This document shows, in pieces, positions 1 to 5,453 of a stretch of DNA of 7,231 bases. The notes beneath the pieces are model-generated. The model worked only from the letters and a program-made list of their open reading frames with translations. It had not been told where the DNA came from and searched no databases. Numbering within the stretch: position 1 is the first letter of the stretch; each line of letters opens with the position of its first letter. Origin of the DNA: Pseudomonadota bacterium. GTDB taxonomy: Bacteria > Pseudomonadota > Gammaproteobacteria > Burkholderiales > SG8-39. The translations under genes and the position numbers were made by a program. Location: the NCBI GenBank assembly GCA_021825225.1, contig JAKAIH010000137.1, positions 1 through 7,231 on the forward strand, written 5' to 3'.

Positions 1-237
1 GCCGTGCTGGTGCTGGCCTCGACCGAGGGCGGCAAGGTGGCACTGATCGCGGGTGTGACAGCGGATCTCACCGCGAAAGTGAAGGCCGGGGAGCTGGTCA
101 ATTTCGTCGCGCAGCAGGTTGGCGGCAAGGGCGGCGGACGCGCCGATATGGCGCAGGCAGGCGGTACCGAACCGGCCAAACTGCCTGCTGCGCTCGCTTC
201 GGTGCAGGCGTGGGTGCAGCAAAAGCTTTCAAATTAG
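1..237 (+). CDS. alaS: Alanyl-tRNA synthetase, C-terminal fragment (5' end outside window)
   Basis: This is the last 78 codons of alanyl-tRNA synthetase, which charges tRNA-Ala in the cytoplasm. The reading frame is open from base 1 and ends at TAG 235-237. The visible part belongs to the C-terminal DHHA1/C-Ala region: it contains the segment [19 protein letters not shown] and the glycine-rich block [15 protein letters not shown], which is nearly identical to the E. coli AlaS ending (GGKGGGRPDMAQAGG). It then ends in a short helix as in the family ([13 protein letters not shown]). The GTG at base 4 is an internal Val codon, not a start. The catalytic and editing domains lie upstream of the window. 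The next gene starts 32 bases downstream without a visible promoter or terminator, so the two are probably cotranscribed. Confidence 0.97.
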   Translation, partial: AVLVLASTEGGKVALIAGVTADLTAKVKAGELVNFVAQQVGGKGGGRADMAQAGGTEPAKLPAALASVQAWVQQKLSN

Positions 238-269
238 GTCGCCGCATCGTCAGGCCAAGGGAGGCAAGC

Positions 270-587
270 ATGAGCAAAGTCATCGCGATCGTGAGTTTCA
301 AACTGCCGCAGCAGCAGACGCTGGAGCAGGCGACGGCGACATTCCAGAGCACGGCACCCAAGTACCTCAATCTGCCTGGGCTGCTGCGCAAGAACTATTT
401 CCTCACCGGGGATGGCATGCGCGCCGGCGGGGTCTATGTGTGGGAGTCGCGCCAGGCTGCGGAGCGCATGTACACGCCGGAATGGAAGGCGTTCGTCAGG
501 GGCAAGTACGGCAACGAGCCCGAGATCGTCTACGTCGACACGCCGGTACTGGTGGACAACGAGCAGGGCAGGATCGCGAATCTTTGA
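270..587 (+). CDS. YdhR/ABM-like small alpha+beta barrel protein, putative monooxygenase family
   Basis: This is a 105-residue soluble protein with no signal peptide or membrane segment. The pattern is a beta strand at the N-terminus (KVIAIVSFKL), a helix around residues 17-30, the segment YLNLPGLLRKNYFL (32-45), then AGGVYVWESRQAAERMY (52-68). This resembles the YdhR family of dimeric alpha+beta barrels (compare AGGIYLF in E. coli YdhR), which are called putative monooxygenases although their substrate is generally unknown. The start at 270 is favoured over an upstream ATG at 210 because AAGGGAGG (257-264) lies five bases before it, and because the 210 start would overlap alaS and add 20 residues without family resemblance. 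It probably shares a transcript with alaS. Family assignment is from motif resemblance only; the reaction is unknown. Confidence 0.8.
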   Translation: MSKVIAIVSFKLPQQQTLEQATATFQSTAPKYLNLPGLLRKNYFLTGDGMRAGGVYVWESRQAAERMYTPEWKAFVRGKYGNEPEIVYVDTPVLVDNEQGRIANL

Positions 588-657
588 GCGTGTGCGATCG
601 CCGACGCCGACGCGGCGCCAAAGCAAAATTCGAGTGACCACGCGCAAGTACGCGGCA

Positions 658-670
658 GGCAAGACTTGCC
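658..670. repeat. 13-base palindrome overlapping the predicted aroG promoter
   Basis: GGCAAG-A-CTTGCC is a perfect inverted repeat with a single central base. Its right arm overlaps the predicted -35 hexamer TTGCCA (666-671). The placement would suit a repressor operator, but the repeat is short and no regulator is identified, so this is only a candidate site. Confidence 0.35.
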
Positions 671-695
671 AAGCGAGCAGTATTCGTGCTTGAAT
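666..695 (+). promoter_or_regulatory. Probable sigma-70 promoter of the aroG leader
   Basis: TTGCCA (666-671, 5 of 6 to TTGACA) is followed after 18 bases by TTGAAT (690-695, 4 of 6 to TATAAT). Transcription would start near 702, about 14 bases before the leader peptide start codon, and would produce a leader of roughly 135 bases up to the intrinsic terminator at 805-839. No better promoter is visible between the upstream gene and the leader peptide. The assignment is by eye; read-through from the alaS transcript is also possible. Confidence 0.45.
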
Positions 696-715
696 CCGTA
701 CCTGAGACATCCGAC

Positions 716-784
716 ATGAACCGCGCGTACGCTTTTTGGTTTTACTTTTACTTTCCCCAGCCACAGGCGGAGGGATTGAGCTAG
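716..784 (+). CDS. Aromatic-rich leader peptide of the aroG attenuator (22 aa)
   Basis: A short frame opens with ATG 716-718 and closes with TAG 782-784. Residues 5-13 read YAFWFYFYF: four Phe, three Tyr and one Trp in nine positions, followed by PQPQAEGLS. All four Phe codons are UUU, whereas the flanking genes favour TTC, as expected for a sequence kept for stalling. A weak ribosome site (TGAGA, 703-707) lies eight bases upstream. The composition is the hallmark of attenuator leader peptides such as those of pheA and trp operons. The intrinsic terminator begins 20 bases after its stop codon, and the next gene on this strand is DAHP synthase, the common entry step to Phe, Tyr and Trp. Its role is inferred to be regulatory: ribosomes pausing at the aromatic codons when charged tRNAs are scarce. 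It is unlikely to act as a free peptide. Confidence 0.87.
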   Translation: MNRAYAFWFYFYFPQPQAEGLS

Positions 785-814
785 GTTCGCGCCCAAGTAT
801 CCCGAAAAACCGCC
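764..814 (+). promoter_or_regulatory. Candidate antiterminator pairing of the aroG attenuator
   Basis: Two colinear segments near the end of the leader peptide frame can pair with bases leading into the terminator: GGCGG (766-770) with CCGCC (810-814), and GGGAT (772-776) with ATCCC (799-803). They are separated by one unpaired base on the left and GAAAAA (804-809) on the right, so they can stack in one long hairpin. C764 can also pair with G816 across an A-A mismatch. The CCGCC arm is the core of the terminator's 5' stem, so the two structures exclude each other. A ribosome held at codons 9-12 would leave 766-776 free, while one at the stop codon would cover it. The pairing is visible in the sequence; its function is inferred. 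Confidence 0.6.
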
Positions 815-839
815 AGCGCCCGTAGCCTGGCGGTTTTTT
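805..839 (+). terminator. Intrinsic terminator (attenuator) upstream of aroG
   Basis: AAAAACCGCCAG (805-816) and CTGGCGGTTTTT (827-838) are perfect complements of 12 bases around a ten-base loop, ending in six T (834-839) with five more at 841-845. The structure could terminate in both directions because of the A run on the left arm. It lies between the aromatic leader peptide and aroG on the same strand, so in the plus direction it fits the attenuator terminator. It could alternatively be a plain terminator for the alaS-ydhR transcript, but the leader peptide and the competing pairing argue for attenuation. Confidence 0.9.
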
Positions 840-1038
840 GTTTTTGGAACGCCTGCGCGCAACCCTGGCGCGGGCTGTTATGAGGCTCGCGCCTCGCGAT
901 GCGTTGTGCACCGAGTAATCGGTATTTGTTCGACGAGATCACGCCATGAACATGATTGCCGCAGCACCCAATACAATTTCCCCGACGCGGGCAGACGCAA
1001 GCGAGCGGCCGCGGACTTACCGCTATCAAGGAGCAATC
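840..1038 (+). other. Distal untranslated leader of aroG with small hairpins
   Basis: About 200 bases separate the attenuator terminator from the preferred aroG start. Three small stem-loops follow each other: 851-858 with 868-875 (eight pairs including one G-U), GAGGC/GCCTC at 882-886 and 891-895, and ACCGA/TCGGT at 910-914 and 919-923. None has a T tract. No convincing promoter was found here; TACAAT at 972-977 lacks a -35 partner. An in-frame ATG at 946 could extend AroG by 31 residues, but the extension has no AroG similarity and only a weak ribosome site. Confidence 0.45.
1028..1033 (+). promoter_or_regulatory. Ribosome binding site that fixes the aroG start
   Basis: AAGGAG lies five bases before ATG 1039-1041. 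The alternative in-frame ATG at 946 has only GAG at 935-937. This site, plus alignment of the protein with E. coli AroG beginning at this Met, decides the start. Confidence 0.8.
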
Positions 1039-2109
1039 ATGACCCACAAGGTTGACGACGTCCGCATCCGCGAAATCAAAGAGCTCGCGCCGCCCTCGCA
1101 CGCGATCCGCGAGTTTCCGGTATCCGATGCGGCCGAGCGCATGGCCTACGCGACGCGCCAGGGCATACACGGCATATTGCATGCGGCGGACGACCGGCTG
1201 CTGGTGATCATCGGCCCGTGTTCCATCCACGATCCCAAGTCGGCGCTCGAGTACGCGCGGCGCCTGGCGCAGGAGAAGGCCAGGCACGCAGCCGAGCTGC
1301 TGATCGTGATGCGCGTGTACTTCGAGAAGCCGCGCACCACCGTGGGCTGGAAAGGCCTGATCAACGACCCGCAGCTGGACGGCACTTTCCGCATCAACGA
1401 GGGCCTGCGCCTGGCGCGCAGCGTGCTGCTCGACATCAACGAGCTCGGAGTGCCGGCCGGCGTCGAGTACCTCGACATGATCACGCCGCAGTACATCGCC
1501 GACCTGGTGAGCTGGGGCGCAATCGGCGCGCGCACCACCGAATCCCAGGTTCACCGCGAGCTCGCCTCAGGCCTGTCCTGCCCGGTCGGATTCAAGAACG
1601 GCACCGACGGCAATATCCGCATTGCGGTTGACGCGATCAAGACTTCGCGCCAGCCGCACCATTTCCTTTCGGTAACCAAGGCCGGGCACTCGGCCATCGT
1701 CTCCACCAACGGCAACGAGGATTGCCATGTGATCCTGCGCGGCGGACCGAAGCCCAACTACGACGCGGCCAGCGTGGACGCGGCGGCGAAGCAATTGGCG
1801 GCGGCCGGCCTGGAGCAGCGCCTGATGATCGACTTTTCCCATGCCAACAGCTCCAAGGATTATCGCCGCCAGATGGACGTGTGTGCCGACGTCGCCGGCC
1901 AGATCGGCGCCGGCGACGATCGCATTATCGGCGTCATGGTGGAATCGCATCTGCAGCCGGGGCGGCAGGACCTGGTGCCGGGCAAGCCGCTCGCCTACGG
2001 CGTCTCCATTACCGATGCCTGCATCGGCTGGGACGACAGCGTCAAAATGCTCGAGCGCCTGGCCGAGGCGGTGCGCAAGCGCCGCCAGGTGCACGAGGCC
2101 GAAGAGTAG
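1039..2109 (+). CDS. aroG: 3-deoxy-7-phosphoheptulonate (DAHP) synthase, class I alpha, AroG type
   Basis: This enzyme condenses phosphoenolpyruvate with erythrose 4-phosphate, the committed first step of the shikimate pathway in the cytoplasm. The 356-residue protein matches E. coli AroG (350 residues) along its whole length. Landmarks include IGPCSIHDP (58-66), VMRVYFEKPRTTVGWKGLI (90-108), GARTTESQVHRELASG (163-178) and MIDFSHANSSK (263-273). The four metal ligands fall at the same numbers as in AroG: Cys61, His268, Glu302 and Asp326. Residues tied to Phe inhibition in AroG are also kept (Pro150, Ser180, Phe209, Ser211), so I predict Phe-type feedback. The start at 1039 is chosen for its AAGGAG site; a start at 946 would give 387 residues. 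Expression is probably governed by the leader peptide and terminator upstream. A TSUP permease follows 46 bases downstream with no terminator between, so they may be cotranscribed. Confidence 0.97.
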   Translation: MTHKVDDVRIREIKELAPPSHAIREFPVSDAAERMAYATRQGIHGILHAADDRLLVIIGPCSIHDPKSALEYARRLAQEKARHAAELLIVMRVYFEKPRTTVGWKGLINDPQLDGTFRINEGLRLARSVLLDINELGVPAGVEYLDMITPQYIADLVSWGAIGARTTESQVHRELASGLSCPVGFKNGTDGNIRIAVDAIKTSRQPHHFLSVTKAGHSAIVSTNGNEDCHVILRGGPKPNYDAASVDAAAKQLAAAGLEQRLMIDFSHANSSKDYRRQMDVCADVAGQIGAGDDRIIGVMVESHLQPGRQDLVPGKPLAYGVSITDACIGWDDSVKMLERLAEAVRKRRQVHEAEE

Positions 2110-2155
2110 CGCTCACTACCAGTCGCGGGGCGATATCGATCTTTTCCACAATCTG

Positions 2156-2896
2156 GTGCAGGCGCTGGGCTGGCAGGTGTGCGTGCTGGCGCCCTTGGTC
2201 GTCCTGCTCGGCTATGTCATCTTCGGCATGGTCGGTTTCGGCGCCACGATCACCAACGTGCCCTTGTTGGCGCATCTGCTGCCGCTGCGTTTCGTCGTGC
2301 CGCTGGCGATGTTGCTCGACCTGTTCGCCGCCGTCGCGCTGGGCACGCGACTGCGCGGCCAGGCGAACCGCGCTGAACTCATGCGCATCCTCCCCGGCAC
2401 CGCGCTGGGCCTCGTGTTGGGTCTGACACTGCTGATCGAATTGCCGCAGCGCAGCCTGCTGCTTTTGCTCGGCGGCTTCGTGCTCTATGCGGGCATCAGC
2501 AGCCTTGCGCGCAGGCCCGGAGCCGGGCCGCTGCATCCCGCCTGGGCGATCCCGGCCGGTATCGCCGGCGGCATATTCAGCGCGCTGTTTGGAACCGGCG
2601 GGCCGATTTACACCATCTACCTGTCGCGGCGCATCGCCGACAAGTCGGAGTTCCGGGCGACCATGGCAAGGATGATACTGATCGTGGTGCTGGCGCGCCT
2701 GGTGCTGTTGACGGCCTCGGGACTGTTGCTGCAGGACCATTTGCTGCTCGCGGCCGCGCTGCTTGCGCCGTTTGCGGCGTTCGGCCTGTTTCTGGGTAAC
2801 CGCCTGCATCACCGGCTGTCGGCGCAGCGTATCCTGCGCTTCGTCTATGCCCTGATCATCGTGAACGGCGCCGCTTTGATCCTGCGCGCCTGGTAG
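2156..2896 (+). CDS. TauE/SafE (TSUP) family membrane permease; start uncertain
   Basis: This is a very hydrophobic protein of about 246 residues from GTG 2156, the usual size for the sulfite exporter TauE/SafE family, with about seven or eight likely membrane spans. Two related half-motifs are visible: GMVGFGATITNVPLL (24-38) near the N-terminus and GGIFSALFGTGGPIYTIYLS (138-157) at the start of the second half, as expected for the internally duplicated TSUP fold. Family members move sulfur-containing or organic anions; the substrate here cannot be told. There is no ATG near the start and no good ribosome site for GTG 2156, 2177 or 2183. An ATC at 2135 preceded by GGGG (2127-2130) would give a natural-looking N-terminus (see findings). 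The gene follows aroG by 46 bases and may be part of its transcript, leaving export of an aromatic-pathway compound as an untested thought. Confidence 0.85.
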   Translation: MQALGWQVCVLAPLVVLLGYVIFGMVGFGATITNVPLLAHLLPLRFVVPLAMLLDLFAAVALGTRLRGQANRAELMRILPGTALGLVLGLTLLIELPQRSLLLLLGGFVLYAGISSLARRPGAGPLHPAWAIPAGIAGGIFSALFGTGGPIYTIYLSRRIADKSEFRATMARMILIVVLARLVLLTASGLLLQDHLLLAAALLAPFAAFGLFLGNRLHHRLSAQRILRFVYALIIVNGAALILRAW

Positions 2897-2908
2897 GGCG
2901 GCAGCCCT
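2895..2908. repeat. Small inverted repeat between the TSUP gene and the GT39 gene
   Basis: AGGGC (2895-2899) and GCCCT (2904-2908) form a five-pair stem with a four-base loop. It begins inside the TSUP stop codon and ends directly against the TATAAT at 2909. It is too short and lacks a T run for a convincing terminator; it may be incidental or an operator for the downstream promoter. Confidence 0.3.
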
Positions 2909-2914
2909 TATAAT
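2909..2914 (+). promoter_or_regulatory. Consensus -10 box directly before the GT39 start codon
   Basis: A perfect TATAAT lies seven bases before ATG 2922. No recognisable -35 hexamer sits 16-18 bases upstream (the bases there are GC-rich). If used, transcription would begin within a base or two of the ATG, giving a leaderless or nearly leaderless mRNA. This matches the absence of any ribosome binding site before 2922. Confidence 0.5.
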
Positions 2915-2921
2915 CGCGGCC

Positions 2922-4457
2922 ATGCAGTATTCCTCCGCGCAGACCGCACAGCCGATGCGCAGCGCGTTCTATATCGCGCTGGCGCTGACGCTGGCATTCA
3001 AGTTCTGGTTCGCGCGCACCCTGCCCATGACCGGGGATGAGGCCTACTTCATCTATTGGGGCGCTTATCCGGACTGGGGATTCTACGATCATCCGCCTAT
3101 GATCGGCTGGATCCTGGCGCTGCTGCTCAAGCTGTCCTGGGCCGAATGGGTGGTGCGCCTGCCGGCGATCGTGCTGCCGGCGCTGGTCGCATTCGCCATG
3201 CTGCGCTACCTGAAGGCGGTGGACGAAAGCAAGGCCTACGTTGCAGCGCTTGCGTTTCTGCTGCTGCCGGTGAACGTGTGGAATGTGCTCATCACCACTG
3301 ACACGCCACTGGTGCTGTTCTCCTTCCTGTCCGCGCTGTTTTTTGCTGCGGCGCTGCGGCGCGAATCGCAGCCGCTGTATGCGGCCTGCGGCGCTTTCCT
3401 CGGACTCGCGTTCCTGTCGAAATATTTCGCCGTCCTGCTGGGGCTGGCCTATCTGGGCTTCGTTCTGATGCAGCCGGCGGGGCGGCGCGGCTGGCGCGGC
3501 CTCGCGACCGTGCTCGCGGGCGTGCTGCCGTTTGCCCTGCTCAACGCCTGGTGGAACTACAATCACTGCTGGGCCAATCTGTTGTTCAACCTGTACAACC
3601 GCAACGACGATGCCGCCTGGCTGCCGCAACATCCGCTGCTGTACGCCGTGAGCGTGCTGTACATGCTGTGCCCAGTGGCGCTCTACCAGATGTGGCGCGG
3701 CCGTGTTGCGCTGAAGCAGCGGCTCGCTGAGCCGCGCCTGCGGTTTTTCATGTTCGCCTGGGCGGTGCCGCTGGCGTTTTTCGGACTGCTTTCCCTGGCG
3801 AAGCAAATCGGCCTGCACTGGTTGCTGTCTTTCGTGCCGCTGTTCTTCGTCGCCGCGGCGCTCGCGCTAAATGTCGCGCAATTGCGCAAATCCGTCGTCT
3901 ATCTCGCCGCATTTTCGGCGATACATGTGGCGGCGATCGTGGGCGTGAGCCTTGCGCCGATGGAGCTATGGAAGGGCAGCCGGCTCTACGACGGCATCGT
4001 GTTTCACGTCAAGACCGCCGAGCTGCTGCAGCGGCTGGCGCCTTATGCCGGCAAATACGAATTTTCCGCCGACGGATTTTCGCCCGCGGTCACGGCCTCC
4101 TATGCCTCGGGCAAGTACTTCTTCGTCTTCGGCACCGCGTCCTCGCACGGACGGCACGACGACATCCTCACCGATTTTCGCAAGCTCGCGGGCAAGAACA
4201 TCCTGGTGTTGCGCAAGAATCCGCCCAATCCCGCAGATTACCTGCCCTATTTCGCCAAGGTGGAGTTCCGCCAGTTCGAACTGCACGGCGCGACTTTCTA
4301 TCTGGTGCTGGGGCAGGCGTTCGATTACGCGAAATACCGCGAGGGCGTGCTGCGTCCGCTGCGCGACCGGTACTACCGGATTCCGTCCTACCTGCCGCTG
4401 GGCCATTGCTACTTCTGCGAGCGCTATTTCCCCGATGAACCCTGTCCCTCCCGCTAA
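2922..4457 (+). CDS. Glycosyltransferase family 39 (ArnT/PMT-like GT-C) membrane protein
   Basis: This 511-residue polytopic inner-membrane protein belongs to the GT-C superfamily, whose members transfer a sugar from a polyprenyl-phosphate donor to an acceptor on the periplasmic side. After the first membrane span (about residues 15-32) the first periplasmic loop has the acidic pair in MTGDEAYFIYWG (Asp39, Glu40), followed by DWGFYDHPPMIGW (51-63). Both are typical of the bacterial GT39/PMT_2 group. Roughly ten membrane segments run to about residue 345, and the last 165 residues form a soluble, probably periplasmic domain ending in a Cys-containing tail (CYFCERYF). The start has a consensus -10 box seven bases upstream but no ribosome site. 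The stop codon lies 16 bases before the preferred start of a UbiA-family enzyme that may make the lipid-linked donor. The acceptor is unknown (lipid A, glycan or protein). Confidence 0.88.
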   Translation: MQYSSAQTAQPMRSAFYIALALTLAFKFWFARTLPMTGDEAYFIYWGAYPDWGFYDHPPMIGWILALLLKLSWAEWVVRLPAIVLPALVAFAMLRYLKAVDESKAYVAALAFLLLPVNVWNVLITTDTPLVLFSFLSALFFAAALRRESQPLYAACGAFLGLAFLSKYFAVLLGLAYLGFVLMQPAGRRGWRGLATVLAGVLPFALLNAWWNYNHCWANLLFNLYNRNDDAAWLPQHPLLYAVSVLYMLCPVALYQMWRGRVALKQRLAEPRLRFFMFAWAVPLAFFGLLSLAKQIGLHWLLSFVPLFFVAAALALNVAQLRKSVVYLAAFSAIHVAAIVGVSLAPMELWKGSRLYDGIVFHVKTAELLQRLAPYAGKYEFSADGFSPAVTASYASGKYFFVFGTASSHGRHDDILTDFRKLAGKNILVLRKNPPNPADYLPYFAKVEFRQFELHGATFYLVLGQAFDYAKYREGVLRPLRDRYYRIPSYLPLGHCYFCERYFPDEPCPSR

Positions 4458-4473
4458 GGGTCCGGCATCCGCA

Positions 4474-5340
4474 ATGCAGCTGCTGAAACTGCTGCGGCCG
4501 CATCAGTGGGTCAAGAACGGCTTCGTCTTCATCGGCCTGCTGTTCGGCGGTGTCGGCGACAACGGCGCGCTCAGGGGCAAGGTGCTGCTCGCCGCCGCCG
4601 CATTCTGCCTGCTGTCGAGCTGTGTCTACATACTCAACGATATTTTCGATCGCACCGCCGATCGGGCGCATCCGCTCAAGCGCGGCCGGCCCTTGGCCAG
4701 CGGCGCAGTCGGCCTGCCCCAAGCGCTGGCGCTGGCGCTCGCCTGCGCGATCGCGGGGCTTGCGCTGGGCGCCGCCGCTTCTGCCAGCGTAGCGCTGATG
4801 CTGCTCGCGTATCTGTTGCTCAATCTGGCGTACAGCGCCGGCCTGAAGCACATCGCGATCCTCGATGTGTTCATCATCGCGGCCGGCTTCATGCTGCGCA
4901 TTTTCGCCGGCACCTGGGGTGTGGGCATCGCCCCTTCGCAATGGTTGCTGCTGTGCGGCCTGCTGCTGACTATATTCCTCGGATTCGCCAAGCGCCGCGC
5001 CGAACTCCTGGTGAGCGAAGGCGATGGTGCCGGCGGCGCGGCGCAGCGCCCGGTGCTGGACGACTACAGTCCGGCGCTGCTCGATACCATGATGGCGATC
5101 AGCGCAGCCGGCGTCGTTGTCAGTTACAGCCTGTACACCGTCAGCCCCGACACGATCCAGCTGCACCACACGGACAAGTTGATCTATACCCTGCCCTTCG
5201 TGCTGTACGGTATCTTCCGTTACATTTTTCTGGTGCACAGGCGCGGCGGTGAAGATCCGGCTTCGACGCTGATCAGCGATGCGCATTTGCTGGCCACCGG
5301 TGCCGCCTGGCTTTGCGTCACTTTGTGGTTGATCTGGTGA
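4474..5340 (+). CDS. UbiA-family decaprenyl-phosphate phosphoribosyltransferase-like enzyme
   Basis: This is a 288-residue integral membrane protein of the UbiA superfamily. It begins LLKLLRPHQWVKNGFVF and carries the first Asp-rich motif NDIFDRTAD (55-63; Asp56, Asp59, Asp63), then HPLKRGRPLASG (66-77). Next come YSAGLKHIAILDVFIIAAGF (120-139, Asp131), FAKRRAEL (171-178) and a C-terminal EDPASTLISDAHLL (260-273). This set is characteristic of the subgroup that includes mycobacterial Rv3806c, which joins phosphoribose from PRPP to decaprenyl phosphate, rather than of ubiquinone or heme prenyltransferases. The start at 4474 matches family N-termini; an in-frame ATG at 4435 overlaps the upstream gene and would add 13 residues. 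AAGGG at 4456-4460 overlaps the TAA of the upstream gene, so translation is probably coupled. Substrate is inferred from the family; the later phosphatase and epimerase are not in the window. Confidence 0.85.
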   Translation: MQLLKLLRPHQWVKNGFVFIGLLFGGVGDNGALRGKVLLAAAAFCLLSSCVYILNDIFDRTADRAHPLKRGRPLASGAVGLPQALALALACAIAGLALGAAASASVALMLLAYLLLNLAYSAGLKHIAILDVFIIAAGFMLRIFAGTWGVGIAPSQWLLLCGLLLTIFLGFAKRRAELLVSEGDGAGGAAQRPVLDDYSPALLDTMMAISAAGVVVSYSLYTVSPDTIQLHHTDKLIYTLPFVLYGIFRYIFLVHRRGGEDPASTLISDAHLLATGAAWLCVTLWLIW

Positions 5341-5353
5341 GAGGGTGTCCGAT

Positions 5354-5382
5354 TTGAGCTTAATTCGCGCTTTCGGCATAAT
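5354..5382 (+). promoter_or_regulatory. Strong sigma-70-type promoter for the cyclic-nucleotide-binding gene
   Basis: TTGAGC (5354-5359) and CATAAT (5377-5382) are separated by exactly 17 bases. Transcription would start near 5389, giving an untranslated leader of about 65 bases before ATG 5454. It lies 13 bases after the UbiA-family stop codon, so the downstream gene has its own promoter. This is the best-matched promoter in the window. Confidence 0.65.
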
Positions 5383-5390
5383 CTGCGCAC

Positions 5391-5419
5391 GCCGGGCTCG
5401 CCGGCGGGGCCTGCCCGGC
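5391..5419 (+). repeat. GC-rich stem-loop at the start of the cNMP-protein transcript
   Basis: GCCGGGC (5391-5397) pairs perfectly with GCCCGGC (5413-5419) around a 15-base loop that itself contains the palindrome GCCGGC (5400-5405). It would sit at the extreme 5' end of the transcript from the promoter at 5354-5382. It may stabilise the mRNA or mark a regulator site; no T tract follows, so it is not a terminator. Confidence 0.4.
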
Positions 5420-5453
5420 CTCGCCCGATCCGCCTGTTTCGGACTGGCACCCT

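Noticed and set aside
594..601. GCGATCGC palindrome, recurring in similar forms (4747, 5990, 6009, 7183)
   Set aside because: It arises readily from GC-rich Ala/Ile/Ala-type codons and shows no regular spacing or array, so it is not treated as a dispersed repeat family.
119..637. 172-codon plus-strand frame overlapping alaS end and the YdhR-like gene
   Set aside because: Arg/Ala-rich shifted-frame translation; the alaS and YdhR-like frames have clear family resemblance.
776..803. Second promoter candidate TTGAGC-16-TATCCC
   Set aside because: It lies inside the leader peptide end and attenuator, its -10 matches only three of six, and its transcript would start at the terminator stem.
946..1038. 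31-residue N-terminal extension of AroG from ATG 946
   Set aside because: No resemblance to AroG, weak ribosome site, and the AAGGAG before 1039 supports the shorter protein.
2856..3818. Long open frame on the minus strand opposite the GT39 gene
   Set aside because: Its Gln/Arg/His-rich composition is the usual mirror of a GC-rich membrane gene; no family motif or start signal.
4168..5379. 403-codon minus-strand open frame opposite the GT39 end and the UbiA-family gene
   Set aside because: Low-complexity Gln/Arg/Ala composition and full overlap with a recognisable membrane enzyme mark it as a shadow frame.
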